Origin: Firmicutes bacterium UBA4996
Lineage (GTDB): Bacteria > Bacillota > Limnochordia > Darwinibacteriales > Darwinibacteriaceae
Assembly: GCA_002396805.1 (NCBI GenBank)
Contig: DGYW01000064.1
Coordinates: 44,719 to 103,572 of the forward strand
Reading direction: 5' to 3'
Length of the DNA: 58,854 nucleotides
The number at the start of each line of letters is the position of its first letter. The stretch's first letter is position 1. A program made the position numbers and the translations under genes. This document shows positions 32,964 to 42,458 of the stretch, one piece after another. The notes below the pieces were generated by a model. It had not been told where the DNA came from, did no database searches, and saw only the letters and a list, made by a program, of their open reading frames with translations.

Positions 32964-34499
32964 TTAACGTTTGAACAGGCGTGATGTAAGCCCGATTTCG
33001 AAAAGACGATTCCAAGGGAAGTAGACTGCTGCGAGCTCATAATCTTGGGTATACTGCGCTAGGTATGTTGACATGAATTTCTGAAGTTCAGTCAAGGCGA
33101 GACGACTGATTTCTGTACCTTGATTCTTGAGGTCGAAATAAGTGATGCCCAGTTCTTGAGCTTGCTCTTTAAGATAGGCGCGGACTAACACTTGGTAACC
33201 CCAGTCTTCAACATATCTATCCAGGATGAATTTATCAGGTCCTTTCACGCTTCTTTCGTAGTTGTCTAAACGAATTAAGGCGTGGGCCAAGACCGTACCG
33301 ATGGTGTTGCCTGGGGTGTTCCAGGCACCGTAGGAGACAAGTTCTCCCAGAATGCCCTGTTTAGCTAAGATCTGCATTAGCTCGTGGTCCGAGCCATTGC
33401 CGAAAGCCACATCGGCAAGGGCCACGTGACGATCAGTTGCTAAGTAATATTCCATGCTGACTACGAATTCACGTAAATTGCGAAAGGAGTAATAGGAGGT
33501 GTCTTTACGCACTACCGCATCAGACGCTTCTTGCATCTTGCGTCCACTTAAGGTAGGTGAGTTCACCATTAAGACTAGATCCGCTTCAAGGGAATTATCC
33601 ACCACGATTCCACCGCAAACGGTGATCTGACTCTTAATACTTTCGCCCAGGGGCCGATCTTCATAACGAGGGATGATCTGGGGACCCATGGTGGAAGAAT
33701 AGCGGACAAACACTCGCGGCGTTCGATTCTGAACTTGATTGTAGATGCGCGTTACGAGTGTACAGCCAATCTCATCCGCCCCCGGATAGATGTGCACCCG
33801 TTCGTGGAGACCCTTATCTTCCACTAGCTTCAAAAGATCTCTTTGTTCCGCTGCTGAAAAACCGTATTCTGCACAATCATCTAAGGGGATAATGAGGAAA
33901 TCAATGACACCTTGCTCTACGAGGCTTATGGCTTCAGTATTTACAAAATGATTGATGCTACGTCGGTTGAGGTAGTCTGTCCTCACCTCGTGGGGAATGG
34001 ACTCTACGATCTGGGCTAACTGTTCCTCTTCTTCGGAACCTCCTTGACCACGGCCTAGAAGATCAGTCAACCAGCCCCAACGGTAAATCTTTTCTCCATG
34101 GTGTTCGTAATAATCAGGCTCTTCATCGCTAGAGTTATATGCGGGGACTCGCATGATTAAGTTAAAGGCGAAGACTTTCAGGTTTGGGTATTTGTGCTTG
34201 AGATTCGCCAAATGTTCTAGTCGCATTTGGCACTCTGCCTGATTGTAGTGGTGGAGTCTGGAAGGTACAATTCCTCCGAAAAGTAGTTGATCTAGAGATG
34301 TCACCAAATACTGGGCACTAGGTAGTTGCTCTTCTAGCCAAGCCCACAGTTCTCCTAAGGGGGCAGGCGTCTTCTTCCGTCCCAATAGGGAAAGCGGTGG
34401 TGTGACCAATTCTAATTCCGGAATGGTAGCTAAAATAGTTTGGGGAAATTCCCAGTTTACTGGGCGTTCATCTAAGGGTACGTAGATAATCTTCGTCAT
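32964..34499 (-). CDS. DUF4127 family protein
   Basis: A 511-residue protein with the diagnostic start IIYVPLDERPVNWEFP of the DUF4127 family. Function unknown. No signal peptide or membrane helix is visible, so it is probably cytoplasmic. Several conserved Asp, His and Glu residues (for example PLDDCAEYG and YPGADEIGC) suggest a hydrolase- or metal-enzyme-like active site, but this is a guess. It lies ten to fifteen bases after the peptidase gene and 100 bases before a sugar-binding-protein gene, all on one strand. ATG 34499 is used; TTG 34505, closer to AAAGG, is an alternative. Confidence 0.85.
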   Translation of the reverse strand: MTKIIYVPLDERPVNWEFPQTILATIPELELVTPPLSLLGRKKTPAPLGELWAWLEEQLPSAQYLVTSLDQLLFGGIVPSRLHHYNQAECQMRLEHLANLKHKYPNLKVFAFNLIMRVPAYNSSDEEPDYYEHHGEKIYRWGWLTDLLGRGQGGSEEEEQLAQIVESIPHEVRTDYLNRRSINHFVNTEAISLVEQGVIDFLIIPLDDCAEYGFSAAEQRDLLKLVEDKGLHERVHIYPGADEIGCTLVTRIYNQVQNRTPRVFVRYSSTMGPQIIPRYEDRPLGESIKSQITVCGGIVVDNSLEADLVLMVNSPTLSGRKMQEASDAVVRKDTSYYSFRNLREFVVSMEYYLATDRHVALADVAFGNGSDHELMQILAKQGILGELVSYGAWNTPGNTIGTVLAHALIRLDNYERSVKGPDKFILDRYVEDWGYQVLVRAYLKEQAQELGITYFDLKNQGTEISRLALTELQKFMSTYLAQYTQDYELAAVYFPWNRLFEIGLTSRLFKR

Positions 34500-34514
34500 G
34501 ATCAATCGACCTTT

Positions 34515-36479
34515 CTAGCTAAAATCTTTTAGGAAGCGATTAAACCAAGCGGTAATTTCCTCGAGACGGCGGATCCTTTGCTTGGGTCTACCACTTCTAC
34601 TCAATTCGTGGTTCTCACCTCTAAACATACACAAGCGCGCTTCCACACCGTGATATTTTAGGGCACTAAACATTTGTAAACCCTCCGGTAACCAACAACG
34701 GTAGTCTTCTTCGGAGTGGATGAACAACGTTGGTGTTCGGACTCGATCAGCGTATCTCAAAGGGGAGTGCTCCCAGAGCTTATCGAAACTGGACCAGGGT
34801 GTAGCCCCAATCTGGTCTGTGGCGAAGTAGTACCCAATGTCGGTGGTAAAGCCCATGGAAACCCAATTACTAATACTTCGTTGTGAGGCTGCAGCCCTAA
34901 AGCGCTGAGTATGTCCAATGATCCAGTTGGTCATGAATCCTCCGTAGGATCCTCCTGTTACACCCACGCGTTCATGATCAATCTGGGGATAGTTGGCTAA
35001 CACGTGATCTGTAAACCGCATGAGGTCCTCATAATCGATGGTGCCATACTTACCACGGATATCTGAGAAATCGTTGCCTTTTCCGTCACTTCCACGCGGG
35101 TTACAGAAAAACACAAAGTAACCTTGATTGGCCCAATACTGCATTTCGTGGAAGAATACCGTGCCATATACGGTTTTTGGTCCCCCGTGAATGTTTAAGA
35201 TGGCTGGGTACTTCTTTCCCTCTTCGTAGTCAACAGGCTGCAGAACCCAGCCGTCAATAGTCACACCAGGTTCTGTTTCAAAGCTGAGGGGTTGGGGTTG
35301 AGCTAGTTTTTTGTTCTCCGTTACCCAAGTGTTAAAGCTGGTCACCATGTGTTCTTGCTCATTTTGGAGCCGGTAGAGCTCTTGGAGGGACAAGCCCCGC
35401 AAGGCAATCAATAAGACTTGTCCATTCTGTACGCTATAGGAATCGACGGAGCCACCTGCGGAGGTGACTTTTTCTAGCTTCCCTTGGGAGTTAAGGCGAT
35501 TCAGATAGGAGCTCTCCCCTTCAGTAGTCAGAAAATAGAGAAAGCCCTGATCTACCTGGACATCTTCACCACCACCATAGCGACAATCGGAACCTACAGA
35601 ATTCCAGGTACTCGTTTCAAATTCAGGGGTGAGTAGCTGTTTGCTACCGTCTGCGAGGTTCACTAGATAAAAGCGCCCATTTTCATTGAGACCATAACGA
35701 TCTCTGGCAGTACCTTTATAAATTACTTGCTGATCAGTGATGAAGTGGGCAGTAGCATAGGTGAACTCTTCGGTGGGCGTGATTTGCCGGACAGTTTTTT
35801 TCGCAAGATCCGCGAGGTAAAGGGCATTGTTGAGCTCTGCTTTACCAATGAATTCTTGACCCACAATGATGGCGTGCGTCTTGCTCTTGTTGAGTTGGAC
35901 GCTACTAACCTGTAGTTCGGGTCCGGTTAAGGGTTCCCAATTCTGGGTGCTTTTGTCATAGAGATAGAGGCGCGAACGGTTGCCACTTACAAAGCCGCGC
36001 CCATTACTCCAATAAGGGATTTCTTCTAACACTTCGTAGTCCTTCTCCTCAGGAGTTGCCGGGTTGGGATTGTAAGTGACTGTGAGTAAATATTTCTCCT
36101 GCTCAAGTTCGTGGATTGTCTCTACCTTGAGTGGGACTCGAAAGTACTCTAAAGCTTCGCCACCATGGATATTAATCCGGTAGAAAACGGTTAATTGTTC
36201 GCCTTTCTTCTGTTTTTCCTGATCCTGAGGATTGCGCAGGCCAGAAAAAAGGATATCTTCACTATTGCTTAGCCAAATAAAAGAACGTTCTTTGTTTAAG
36301 CTGGTGAGCTGAAAGTAATGCTCCCTATTCACATCATAGAGCCAGAGGTTAGATTGATATCCGTTTTCATCTAGATCTGCTTGATGCGTAATGAAACAAG
36401 CGTATTGACCATTTGGACTATGTTTTACATTGGAGAGAAACTTGTACTTAGTAAAATCATCGAGGGCTAAACTTTGCAT
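34515..36479 (-). CDS. Prolyl oligopeptidase family (S9) peptidase
   Basis: A 654-residue enzyme with an N-terminal beta-propeller (about 1-390) and a C-terminal alpha/beta-hydrolase domain. The nucleophile is in GGSYGG near residue 510; Asp and His of the triad fit HSEEDYR and GENHELSR. It resembles acylaminoacyl-peptidase/S9C enzymes that cut short peptides. No signal peptide, so probably cytoplasmic. ATG at 36479 has GAAAGGATG upstream. It is the first gene of the minus-strand unit with DUF4127 and a sugar transporter, an odd mix for an ordinary sugar operon. Confidence 0.92.
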   Translation of the reverse strand: MQSLALDDFTKYKFLSNVKHSPNGQYACFITHQADLDENGYQSNLWLYDVNREHYFQLTSLNKERSFIWLSNSEDILFSGLRNPQDQEKQKKGEQLTVFYRINIHGGEALEYFRVPLKVETIHELEQEKYLLTVTYNPNPATPEEKDYEVLEEIPYWSNGRGFVSGNRSRLYLYDKSTQNWEPLTGPELQVSSVQLNKSKTHAIIVGQEFIGKAELNNALYLADLAKKTVRQITPTEEFTYATAHFITDQQVIYKGTARDRYGLNENGRFYLVNLADGSKQLLTPEFETSTWNSVGSDCRYGGGEDVQVDQGFLYFLTTEGESSYLNRLNSQGKLEKVTSAGGSVDSYSVQNGQVLLIALRGLSLQELYRLQNEQEHMVTSFNTWVTENKKLAQPQPLSFETEPGVTIDGWVLQPVDYEEGKKYPAILNIHGGPKTVYGTVFFHEMQYWANQGYFVFFCNPRGSDGKGNDFSDIRGKYGTIDYEDLMRFTDHVLANYPQIDHERVGVTGGSYGGFMTNWIIGHTQRFRAAASQRSISNWVSMGFTTDIGYYFATDQIGATPWSSFDKLWEHSPLRYADRVRTPTLFIHSEEDYRCWLPEGLQMFSALKYHGVEARLCMFRGENHELSRSGRPKQRIRRLEEITAWFNRFLKDFS

Positions 36480-36900
36480 ACAGAGTCATCCTTTCGTTAT
36501 TAGGTGTGAACGTAAGCTCTTGATTACATTCCTTGTTTTGGTGGATACACAGAATCATTTGTCACTTAGCGCTGGCTTGTTCGTGGATGAGGCAGCTCAC
36601 TGGCTGACCAAAAGAAACGGTGCTCTCATGGGATCCTTCTATGACACTTACCAAGGAGTGGTCCACGTCAAGGAAATTTGCCAACTATGATGTTCATTAA
36701 AAGACCTAAGCCTGATAAATGACCGGGCATGGATCTCAGCCCAACACTTCTTATCGACATTCTTTCTGTGTCAGGGTAATGTTTCCTGCAACCAATAATG
36801 CCAAGTTTTTCACGATTGCTTCGTCGGCTATGTCTTGACTTTCTTTGAGCGTGGTGGTACGCTTTTTTTGGACTTAGTAAACATTTTAACAAAGGAGGCG
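36480..36900. other. Intergenic region between divergent S9 peptidase and tatA
   Basis: No gene is supported in this 421-base gap. Short reading frames here match nothing I recognise and lack ribosome sites. On the plus strand TTGACT at 36835-36840 and TACGCT at 36858-36863 (17-base spacer) are a plausible promoter for tatA, and AAAGGAGG lies at 36891-36898. I could not find a convincing promoter for the peptidase operon on the minus strand. Confidence 0.6.
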
Positions 36901-37086
36901 ATGTGGGTGGGTAGGATCGGAGCAGGTGAACTGATTCTGGTTTTGGTACTTGCTTTGGTGATTTTTGGGCCCTCAAAACTGCCCGAGATTGGTAAGGCAG
37001 TTGGCAAAGGTTTACGAGAGTTTAAAAATGCCACCAAGGGAATCGACAGTGATCCTGAAGAGGCCAACGAGGGTGACAAGAAATAG
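36901..37086 (+). CDS. tatA: Twin-arginine translocase subunit TatA
   Basis: A 61-residue membrane protein of the Tat pore, which exports folded proteins. It has the short N-terminal helix (GELILVLVLALVIFG), the hinge motif FGPSKLPEIG, an amphipathic helix (GKGLREFKNATKG) and an acidic tail. The ATG follows AAAGGAGGCG. It is followed by tatC and by a protein with a Tat signal. There is no tatB, so this is a minimal two-part TatAC system as in many Firmicutes. Confidence 0.95.
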   Translation: MWVGRIGAGELILVLVLALVIFGPSKLPEIGKAVGKGLREFKNATKGIDSDPEEANEGDKK

Positions 37087-37122
37087 CGGTTTGGGTAATA
37101 ACCGTGGGTTAGGTGGGTGTGT

Positions 37123-37854
37123 ATGTTAAAGGGACTGCAAAAGGCCCGAGCTGAAGGGGATGGTATGACCCTAGTCGATCACTTGGCAGAACTACGGCGC
37201 CGAATTATCATTATCATAGTAGCCCTCTGTGCTGGTTTTTTCGTTGGTTTTTATTACTCGAAACCAATTGTAGAGTTTTTTTTAAGACTTCCTGGACAAC
37301 TAGTATACTTGTATCCAGGTGAGGCCTTTTTTGTGCACCTTACAGTGGCAGCAGTTGTTGGAGTGGTATTGAGTTTTCCGGTAGCTTTATATCAGGTTTT
37401 GCGTTTCATTTTGCCAGGCCTAAGAGACAGAGAGATACGAGTATTATATCTAGGTCTGCCTTTTTCTATGGGCTTGTTTGTGATAGGCGTAGTTTTTTCT
37501 TACCAATTGATTTTGCCTTTGGCTTATGCTTTTTTTATGGGCTTTGGAACTGAGTCATTAGAGCCACTCATATCTGTAGGTAATTATGTCTCGTTCGTTC
37601 TCGGCTTGGTCTTGCCTTTCGGCCTAGTTTTTCAGCTCCCTCTCGTGGTGCTCTTGCTGACCGGGGTAGGGATCTTAAGCCCGAATTTCTTAGTTAGAAA
37701 TCGCAAATATGTTATTCTTATACTCTTTGTGGTTGCAGCAGTCTTGACTCCGCCAGACATTATCTCTCAGTCCTTAATGGCTATACCAATGATCTTGCTC
37801 TATGAAATAAGCATTTTCTTGTCAAGACTGGTTTATCGTCGTCGGAATTCATAG
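37123..37854 (+). CDS. tatC: Twin-arginine translocase subunit TatC
   Basis: The Tat receptor, 243 residues with six helices. The N-terminal cytoplasmic signature is LVDHLAELRRR, and the periplasmic region has YLYPGEAFFVH. ATG 37123 has AGGTGGG five bases upstream. It recognises the twin-arginine signal, and the nearest client is the next gene. Confidence 0.97.
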   Translation: MLKGLQKARAEGDGMTLVDHLAELRRRIIIIIVALCAGFFVGFYYSKPIVEFFLRLPGQLVYLYPGEAFFVHLTVAAVVGVVLSFPVALYQVLRFILPGLRDREIRVLYLGLPFSMGLFVIGVVFSYQLILPLAYAFFMGFGTESLEPLISVGNYVSFVLGLVLPFGLVFQLPLVVLLLTGVGILSPNFLVRNRKYVILILFVVAAVLTPPDIISQSLMAIPMILLYEISIFLSRLVYRRRNS

Positions 37855-38008
37855 GTAGGCTTTTTATTTTGGCAACTATAGTGAATGTGAAAATTAGTAC
37901 AAAACTTCTTCTGATTGGCAGGACTGGAAATTCTAAAATCGAAGTAATGACACCAAGGAGTTAAATTAGCGTCCTACAGACGCAAAATTACAATTGGAGG
38001 CAGAAAAA

Positions 38009-38755
38009 ATGGACGAAAAGAAAGTATTAACGAGGAGAGATTTTCTAGTTAGTGCTGGTGGAGCAGCTGCAGGTCTTGCCTTAGCAACTACCGGTTTGGG
38101 CGTATTCAGTCCTAAAGTGGGGGCTGCCACAGTAGACCTACCTGAGTATCCATGGGAACAGTTCTTTACAAAACCCTTGGATGTTGAAGCAGTTCGTGCC
38201 CTGGGAGCTCAGTACTACGGTGAAGGTAATGGCTGTTCTGAAGGTGCATTTAGAGCTATTATTGAGCAATTAGGTGAACCCTTTAGCTTTGTACCTTCTC
38301 AAGTCATGAACTTTGGTAAGGGCGGAGGAGTAGCCTGGGGTACCCTTTGTGGAGCCATTAACGGTGCTGCGGCTGCAGTCTCTCTCGTTTTTGGTCGTGG
38401 CCAAGCTACAACAGTTATTGTAAATGAATTAATGGCTTGGTATAGCGCAACACCACTGCCACTTGGGGATGAAGTTAAGAGTGTGGCAGGTAATCCCTTG
38501 TGTCACGCCTCTGTCTCGAATTGGTGTAAAGCAACTGGCAAGAAATCCAGCGAACGCAGTCCTCGCTGTAAGGCCTTAACCGGTGACGTCGCTGCCCAAG
38601 CAGCTCTTTATATGAATCAAGTATTGGCTGGCACGTTTGTCCCAGCATATCCCATGTCTGAAGAGACCAAGGCCTGTTATGATTGCCACGTTGGTGGTTA
38701 TGCAGATGATACTCTAGGCAAGATGGATTGTAAAGGTTGCCACGAAGGGCACTAA
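38009..38755 (+). CDS. Tat-exported split-Soret-like dihaem cytochrome c
   Basis: A 248-residue exported redox protein. A twin-arginine signal (RRDFLVSAGGAAAG, Arg 9-10) leads to cleavage near GAATV. The body has the C_GCAxxG_C_C-type pattern (NGCSEGAF near residue 73; further cysteines at about 115 and 158-170), and the C-terminus carries two haem-binding motifs, CYDCH (223-227) and CKGCH (241-245). Length and layout match split-Soret cytochrome c of Desulfovibrio, which binds two haems per subunit and has a putative iron-sulfur pocket. A cofactor inserted in the cytoplasm would explain Tat export. GGAGG precedes the ATG. It lies between tatAC and the ccm genes. Confidence 0.85.
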   Translation: MDEKKVLTRRDFLVSAGGAAAGLALATTGLGVFSPKVGAATVDLPEYPWEQFFTKPLDVEAVRALGAQYYGEGNGCSEGAFRAIIEQLGEPFSFVPSQVMNFGKGGGVAWGTLCGAINGAAAAVSLVFGRGQATTVIVNELMAWYSATPLPLGDEVKSVAGNPLCHASVSNWCKATGKKSSERSPRCKALTGDVAAQAALYMNQVLAGTFVPAYPMSEETKACYDCHVGGYADDTLGKMDCKGCHEGH

Positions 38756-38775
38756 ACTGTGTTTGGAGAGTGTGT

Positions 38776-38804
38776 GGGGAAGGCGCAGCTCTAGCGCTTT
38801 CCCC
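38776..38804 (+). repeat. Stem-loop between the cytochrome gene and ccmE
   Basis: GGGGAAGGCGC pairs with GCGCTTTCCCC (one G-T pair) around a seven-base loop. No T-run follows, so it may stabilise the cytochrome mRNA or weakly attenuate the ccm genes. Confidence 0.6.
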
Positions 38805-38839
38805 ATTTACTTGAATATAGCGCAATAGGAGTAGATTCT

Positions 38840-39226
38840 ATGAGCAGCAAAAAATTGAAGATCGTCCTGATTTCTCTGCTTCCCCTCTTAGTGTTAGGTT
38901 TCTTGGCCTTTCGGGCCTTCGAAAACTCAGCAGCCTATTACTACACCATATCTGAAGTCGCTGCTAAGGAGATGGGAGAGCAGAAGGTTCGAATCAAGGG
39001 CCAGCTGGTAGATGATAGTGTTGATTATGATGCTAGTATTCCTTTGTTGAAGTTTTCCTTGACGGATGGCACAGCCGATGTGGCAGTATTCTATCCTGGG
39101 GTGCTTCCAGATAACTTGCAGCACGCTGATGAAGTGATCATAGAAGGCAAGTTCAACTCCAACAGAGACTTTATAGTCAGCAAACTGATGTTGCAATGTC
39201 CATCAAAATACGAGGGTGAAGAATAG
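38840..39226 (+). CDS. ccmE: Cytochrome c maturation haem chaperone CcmE (Cys type)
   Basis: A 128-residue protein anchored by one N-terminal helix (about 8-25) with an OB-fold domain outside the membrane. It binds haem covalently and hands it to CcmF. Classical CcmE uses a His; here the C-terminal haem site reads CPSKY with Cys 120 and Tyr 124, the CxxxY form known from Desulfovibrio and archaea. AGGAG lies upstream. Its stop overlaps the GTG of ccmF. Confidence 0.93.
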   Translation: MSSKKLKIVLISLLPLLVLGFLAFRAFENSAAYYYTISEVAAKEMGEQKVRIKGQLVDDSVDYDASIPLLKFSLTDGTADVAVFYPGVLPDNLQHADEVIIEGKFNSNRDFIVSKLMLQCPSKYEGEE

Positions 39227-41127
39227 TGGTTTATGTTGGGGGTAGTCTGCTCTATCTTGCTTTAGGTTTAACTGTTTATGCGCTGATAACACAATGTTTG
39301 GTTAAGCGGGACGAAGGGAATTCGCGAGGGCGCTCCGCTCGAAAAGCAACAACCTTATCTGTTGTGGCCGTAATATTTGCAACCCTATCTCTGGTGTGGG
39401 CCTTTGTAACAAATGACTTTCGCTTCGCCTATGTGGCTAGCAATTCGCAGCGTAGTTTGCCTATCATTTTCAAGATCAGTGCTCTTTGGGCAGGACAAAG
39501 CGGGTCACTCTTATTGTGGCTTCTGATCATTTCTTTATTGACGTTGGTAGTGCAAGCGAATGGGAACTACCGAAAAAGTGGCATAAGCTCGGGCATAACT
39601 ATAGTGATCAATCTCGTACGGGTGCTGTTTTTGATACTTTTGCTCTTTGCAACTTCACCTTTTGAACTATTGGTGGATCCTCCCTGGGATGGGACTGGAC
39701 TTAACCCCATGCTCCAAAGTTTAGGCATGGTAGTTCATCCACCTCTTCTTTTTTTGGGATTCAGTGGCTTCTTGATTCCCTTTGCCCTTGTTGTTGTGGA
39801 ATTATGGAGAGGTAGTAGTTCGGGCACCTGGGTACAACGTTCTCGTCCTTGGGTGCTGTTCTCATGGTTGTTTTTAACCGCAGGTATTGTTACGGGAGGC
39901 CAGTGGGCGTATACTGAATTGGGCTGGGGTGGTTATTGGGCCTGGGATCCCGTGGAAAACGCTTCTTTGTTTCCGTGGCTGACTTCTACGGCTTTGGTTC
40001 ACACCCTCTTGTTACCCAAGAAAACACGGACTCAAGTCTGGAGTTTTTTCTTGATCGTAATTACCTTCGCCCTTACAATTTTTGGCACGTTTCTAACTCG
40101 TAGTGGCATCTTAGATTCGGTACATGCCTTTTCGGGTGGTATTCTAGGTTCGATTTTTCTAGGTGTTTTAGGGGTGATCCTGCTCTTTTCCCTCTTTCTA
40201 TGGTGGTCTCGTCGCTCACTGTTTGAACAGGGAAGCGGGGATGAGGCTGCTTCGTCTATTACAGTATTATCCAAATCCGTAAGTATTCAGGGTGGAAATA
40301 TCCTTTTATTGTTAATCTGCTTAACTGTATTTTTGGGCACTATGTTTCCGCTCTACTCTAGCATTTTTTTAGGGCGTGAAGTGGTTCTAGATGCAGATTT
40401 CTTTAATCAGCTTACGGTTCCACTCTTTTTGCTTCTTTTGTTACTAATGGGGATGGCACCTGTCTTAGATTGGTATTCTACGGATAATGAGAGGTTCTGT
40501 AGGAGGGTTTGGCTCCCCGCTTTAGTCTCCTTAGGAGTTGCTGTGCTAACCTATCGTGTTCAAGGAAGCGGAGTCTTGGCTAGTATCGCCTTTGCTATTG
40601 CGACCTTTGGGGCAATCACCCATTTTCAAGATTTGCTGGGTCATTGTTATAAGCGCAAGCTCGGTGCTTATTTGGTGCACCTTGGCATCATTGTCATGCT
40701 GGTGGGAATTACTGGTTCTTCGATTTTTGTGGACGATCTTTTCTTGCAGGTTCAGCCTGGCGATAAGGTACAGGCGGGAGGTTACGTCTTAGAATACTCG
40801 GGACTGAAGACCCGCTACGGCTCTGATCGCTATACGGTGGGCACCACCCTGATTATCCGCAAAAGTAATGGAGTGGCTGGGGAGATTACGGCAGAAAAGA
40901 CCTTCTGGGAAAATAGGCGACAACCTTCAACTCGGGTTGGGATTTTCAGTACTTTTAAGGAAGACCTTTATTTGAACTTAGTCGGGTGGGAGAGTCAAGT
41001 GGCCCAGCTTCACGTGCAGCGTTTCTCCTTGGTGCGTTGGATCTGGTTTGGTTCTCTCCTAGTCTATTTGGGGGTACTAGTCATTTTGGTGCCGAGCAAA
41101 ATTCTGCGCTTAAAGAGTGGTAGGTGA
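39226..41127 (+). CDS. ccmF: Cytochrome c haem lyase CcmF
   Basis: A large inner-membrane protein, 633 residues and about 14 helices, that joins haem from CcmE to the CxxCH cysteines of apocytochrome. The WWD haem-handling motif is WGGYWAWDPVENASLFPW near residue 233. It starts with GTG within the ccmE stop (TAGTG). CcmH and CcmI, partners in the classical pathway, are not in the cluster. Confidence 0.96.
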   Translation: MVYVGGSLLYLALGLTVYALITQCLVKRDEGNSRGRSARKATTLSVVAVIFATLSLVWAFVTNDFRFAYVASNSQRSLPIIFKISALWAGQSGSLLLWLLIISLLTLVVQANGNYRKSGISSGITIVINLVRVLFLILLLFATSPFELLVDPPWDGTGLNPMLQSLGMVVHPPLLFLGFSGFLIPFALVVVELWRGSSSGTWVQRSRPWVLFSWLFLTAGIVTGGQWAYTELGWGGYWAWDPVENASLFPWLTSTALVHTLLLPKKTRTQVWSFFLIVITFALTIFGTFLTRSGILDSVHAFSGGILGSIFLGVLGVILLFSLFLWWSRRSLFEQGSGDEAASSITVLSKSVSIQGGNILLLLICLTVFLGTMFPLYSSIFLGREVVLDADFFNQLTVPLFLLLLLLMGMAPVLDWYSTDNERFCRRVWLPALVSLGVAVLTYRVQGSGVLASIAFAIATFGAITHFQDLLGHCYKRKLGAYLVHLGIIVMLVGITGSSIFVDDLFLQVQPGDKVQAGGYVLEYSGLKTRYGSDRYTVGTTLIIRKSNGVAGEITAEKTFWENRRQPSTRVGIFSTFKEDLYLNLVGWESQVAQLHVQRFSLVRWIWFGSLLVYLGVLVILVPSKILRLKSGR

Positions 41128-41131
41128 GAAC

Positions 41132-41779
41132 TTGACTACGCTTGACCTTCTAGAGGTAAATCAGCTAGGTAAACAGATTGGGGCAAAGAGAATCCTCACA
41201 GATGTTTCGTTCAGGGCAGAGACCGGCGATTTGCTGGTTTTAACCGGACCCAACGGGGTCGGCAAGACTACATTATTACGCATACTGGCGGGCCTATCTA
41301 CTGCAAGTGCAGGGGAAATCCTCTGGAACGGATTGGGTTATGATCTTAATCATGGCCAGATTGGTTATGTTTCCCACAAGCCCATGCTTTATGAGACCTT
41401 GTCAGTGCAGGAAAATCTAGTCTTTTTTGCTCAGATGTATGGACGAGGTTCCACCGAGCGAGTGCGCGAGCTACTAAGCATAGTAGGGCTATGGTTACAC
41501 CGTTATGAGCCCGTGGCGATTTTATCCCGCGGCATGCAACAGCGCTTGGCTTTGGCACGGACTTTAATCGCGGAGGCCAAGCTCATCTTGTACGACGAGC
41601 CTTTTACTGGTCTGGATCAAGAGGGACAAGCACTGCTACGGGCAATCTTGACAGAGCAGAGAACGCGGTCTATCCAGATTGTGATCGCTCATGAACTAGA
41701 GCTGTTGGATGGGCTTTCTTATGAGCAAATTCGATTACAAGAGGGGCGTTTGTTGCAAGGGGGGCTGAGAGATGCCTAA
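41132..41779 (+). CDS. ccmA: Haem exporter ATPase CcmA
   Basis: An ATPase of about 215 residues working with CcmB and CcmC to release haem-loaded CcmE. Walker A GPNGVGKTT, signature LSRGMQQRLALA, Walker B LILYDEPFTGLD. TTG 41132 follows AGGTGAG closely; a GTG at 41117 is an alternative start with no ribosome site. It ends eight bases inside ccmB. Confidence 0.94.
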   Translation: MTTLDLLEVNQLGKQIGAKRILTDVSFRAETGDLLVLTGPNGVGKTTLLRILAGLSTASAGEILWNGLGYDLNHGQIGYVSHKPMLYETLSVQENLVFFAQMYGRGSTERVRELLSIVGLWLHRYEPVAILSRGMQQRLALARTLIAEAKLILYDEPFTGLDQEGQALLRAILTEQRTRSIQIVIAHELELLDGLSYEQIRLQEGRLLQGGLRDA

Positions 41780-42455
41780 CTATTGGCGCAAGGTTTTCTT
41801 AGTCTACCACAAGGATATCCGTGACGAGTTTCGGACTTTTGACAACCTATTAGCTACCCTCATCTTCGGTGCGATGTTGGTTTTTATCTTTAGCTTTGCT
41901 TTTCAACTTGTTGAGTTGCAAAGCCAACAAGCCTTTCCTGCTGTGTTATGGGTCAGTGTGTTCTTTTCATCCATGTTGGCAATTCAGCGCTCTTTTGCTA
42001 AAGAAAAGGACAATGGGTCCCTGGATGCATTGCTGTTAGCCACGGGGGATAGAGGTATCATCTTCTTGGCGAAATTTCTATGCAATTTCACTGTCTTGGT
42101 AGTGTTTGAACTAGTCGTTGTCCCTCTGCTGTGGATGTTTATTGGTGTAAACACTGTAGGAAGCTTCGACATAGCACTGTTTATAGCTTCGTTAGTACTG
42201 GGAAGTTGGGGGTTAGCAGCCATCGGCACCATGCTCAATGGCATAACCATTCAAGTTCCTAGTGCGCGCTTGCTGTTTCCCATTCTCATGTTTCCGCTGT
42301 TGATCCCTTTGCTCATTGGCGTCATTTTATGTTCGCACGCAGCTTTGGTAGGGGACAGAGCCTCTGTACTGGGCTGGCTGTATGCACTTCTTGCTTTTGA
42401 TTTACTCTTCACGCTGGTTCCTTTAGTCTTGTTTGATTATGTTTTGGAGGGTTAG
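41772..42455 (+). CDS. ccmB: Haem exporter membrane protein CcmB
   Basis: An inner-membrane protein of 227 residues with six helices; N-terminal part HKDIRDEFRT and the region QRSFAKEKDNGSLDALLLA are typical of CcmB. It forms the channel-like part of the CcmAB transporter. Overlaps ccmA and is followed after three bases by ccmC. Confidence 0.93.
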   Translation: MPNYWRKVFLVYHKDIRDEFRTFDNLLATLIFGAMLVFIFSFAFQLVELQSQQAFPAVLWVSVFFSSMLAIQRSFAKEKDNGSLDALLLATGDRGIIFLAKFLCNFTVLVVFELVVVPLLWMFIGVNTVGSFDIALFIASLVLGSWGLAAIGTMLNGITIQVPSARLLFPILMFPLLIPLLIGVILCSHAALVGDRASVLGWLYALLAFDLLFTLVPLVLFDYVLEG

Positions 42456-42458
42456 GAC

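Noticed and set aside
36430..36690. Possible small gene on the plus strand
   Set aside because: It overlaps the peptidase N-terminus, has no ribosome site and no recognisable sequence.
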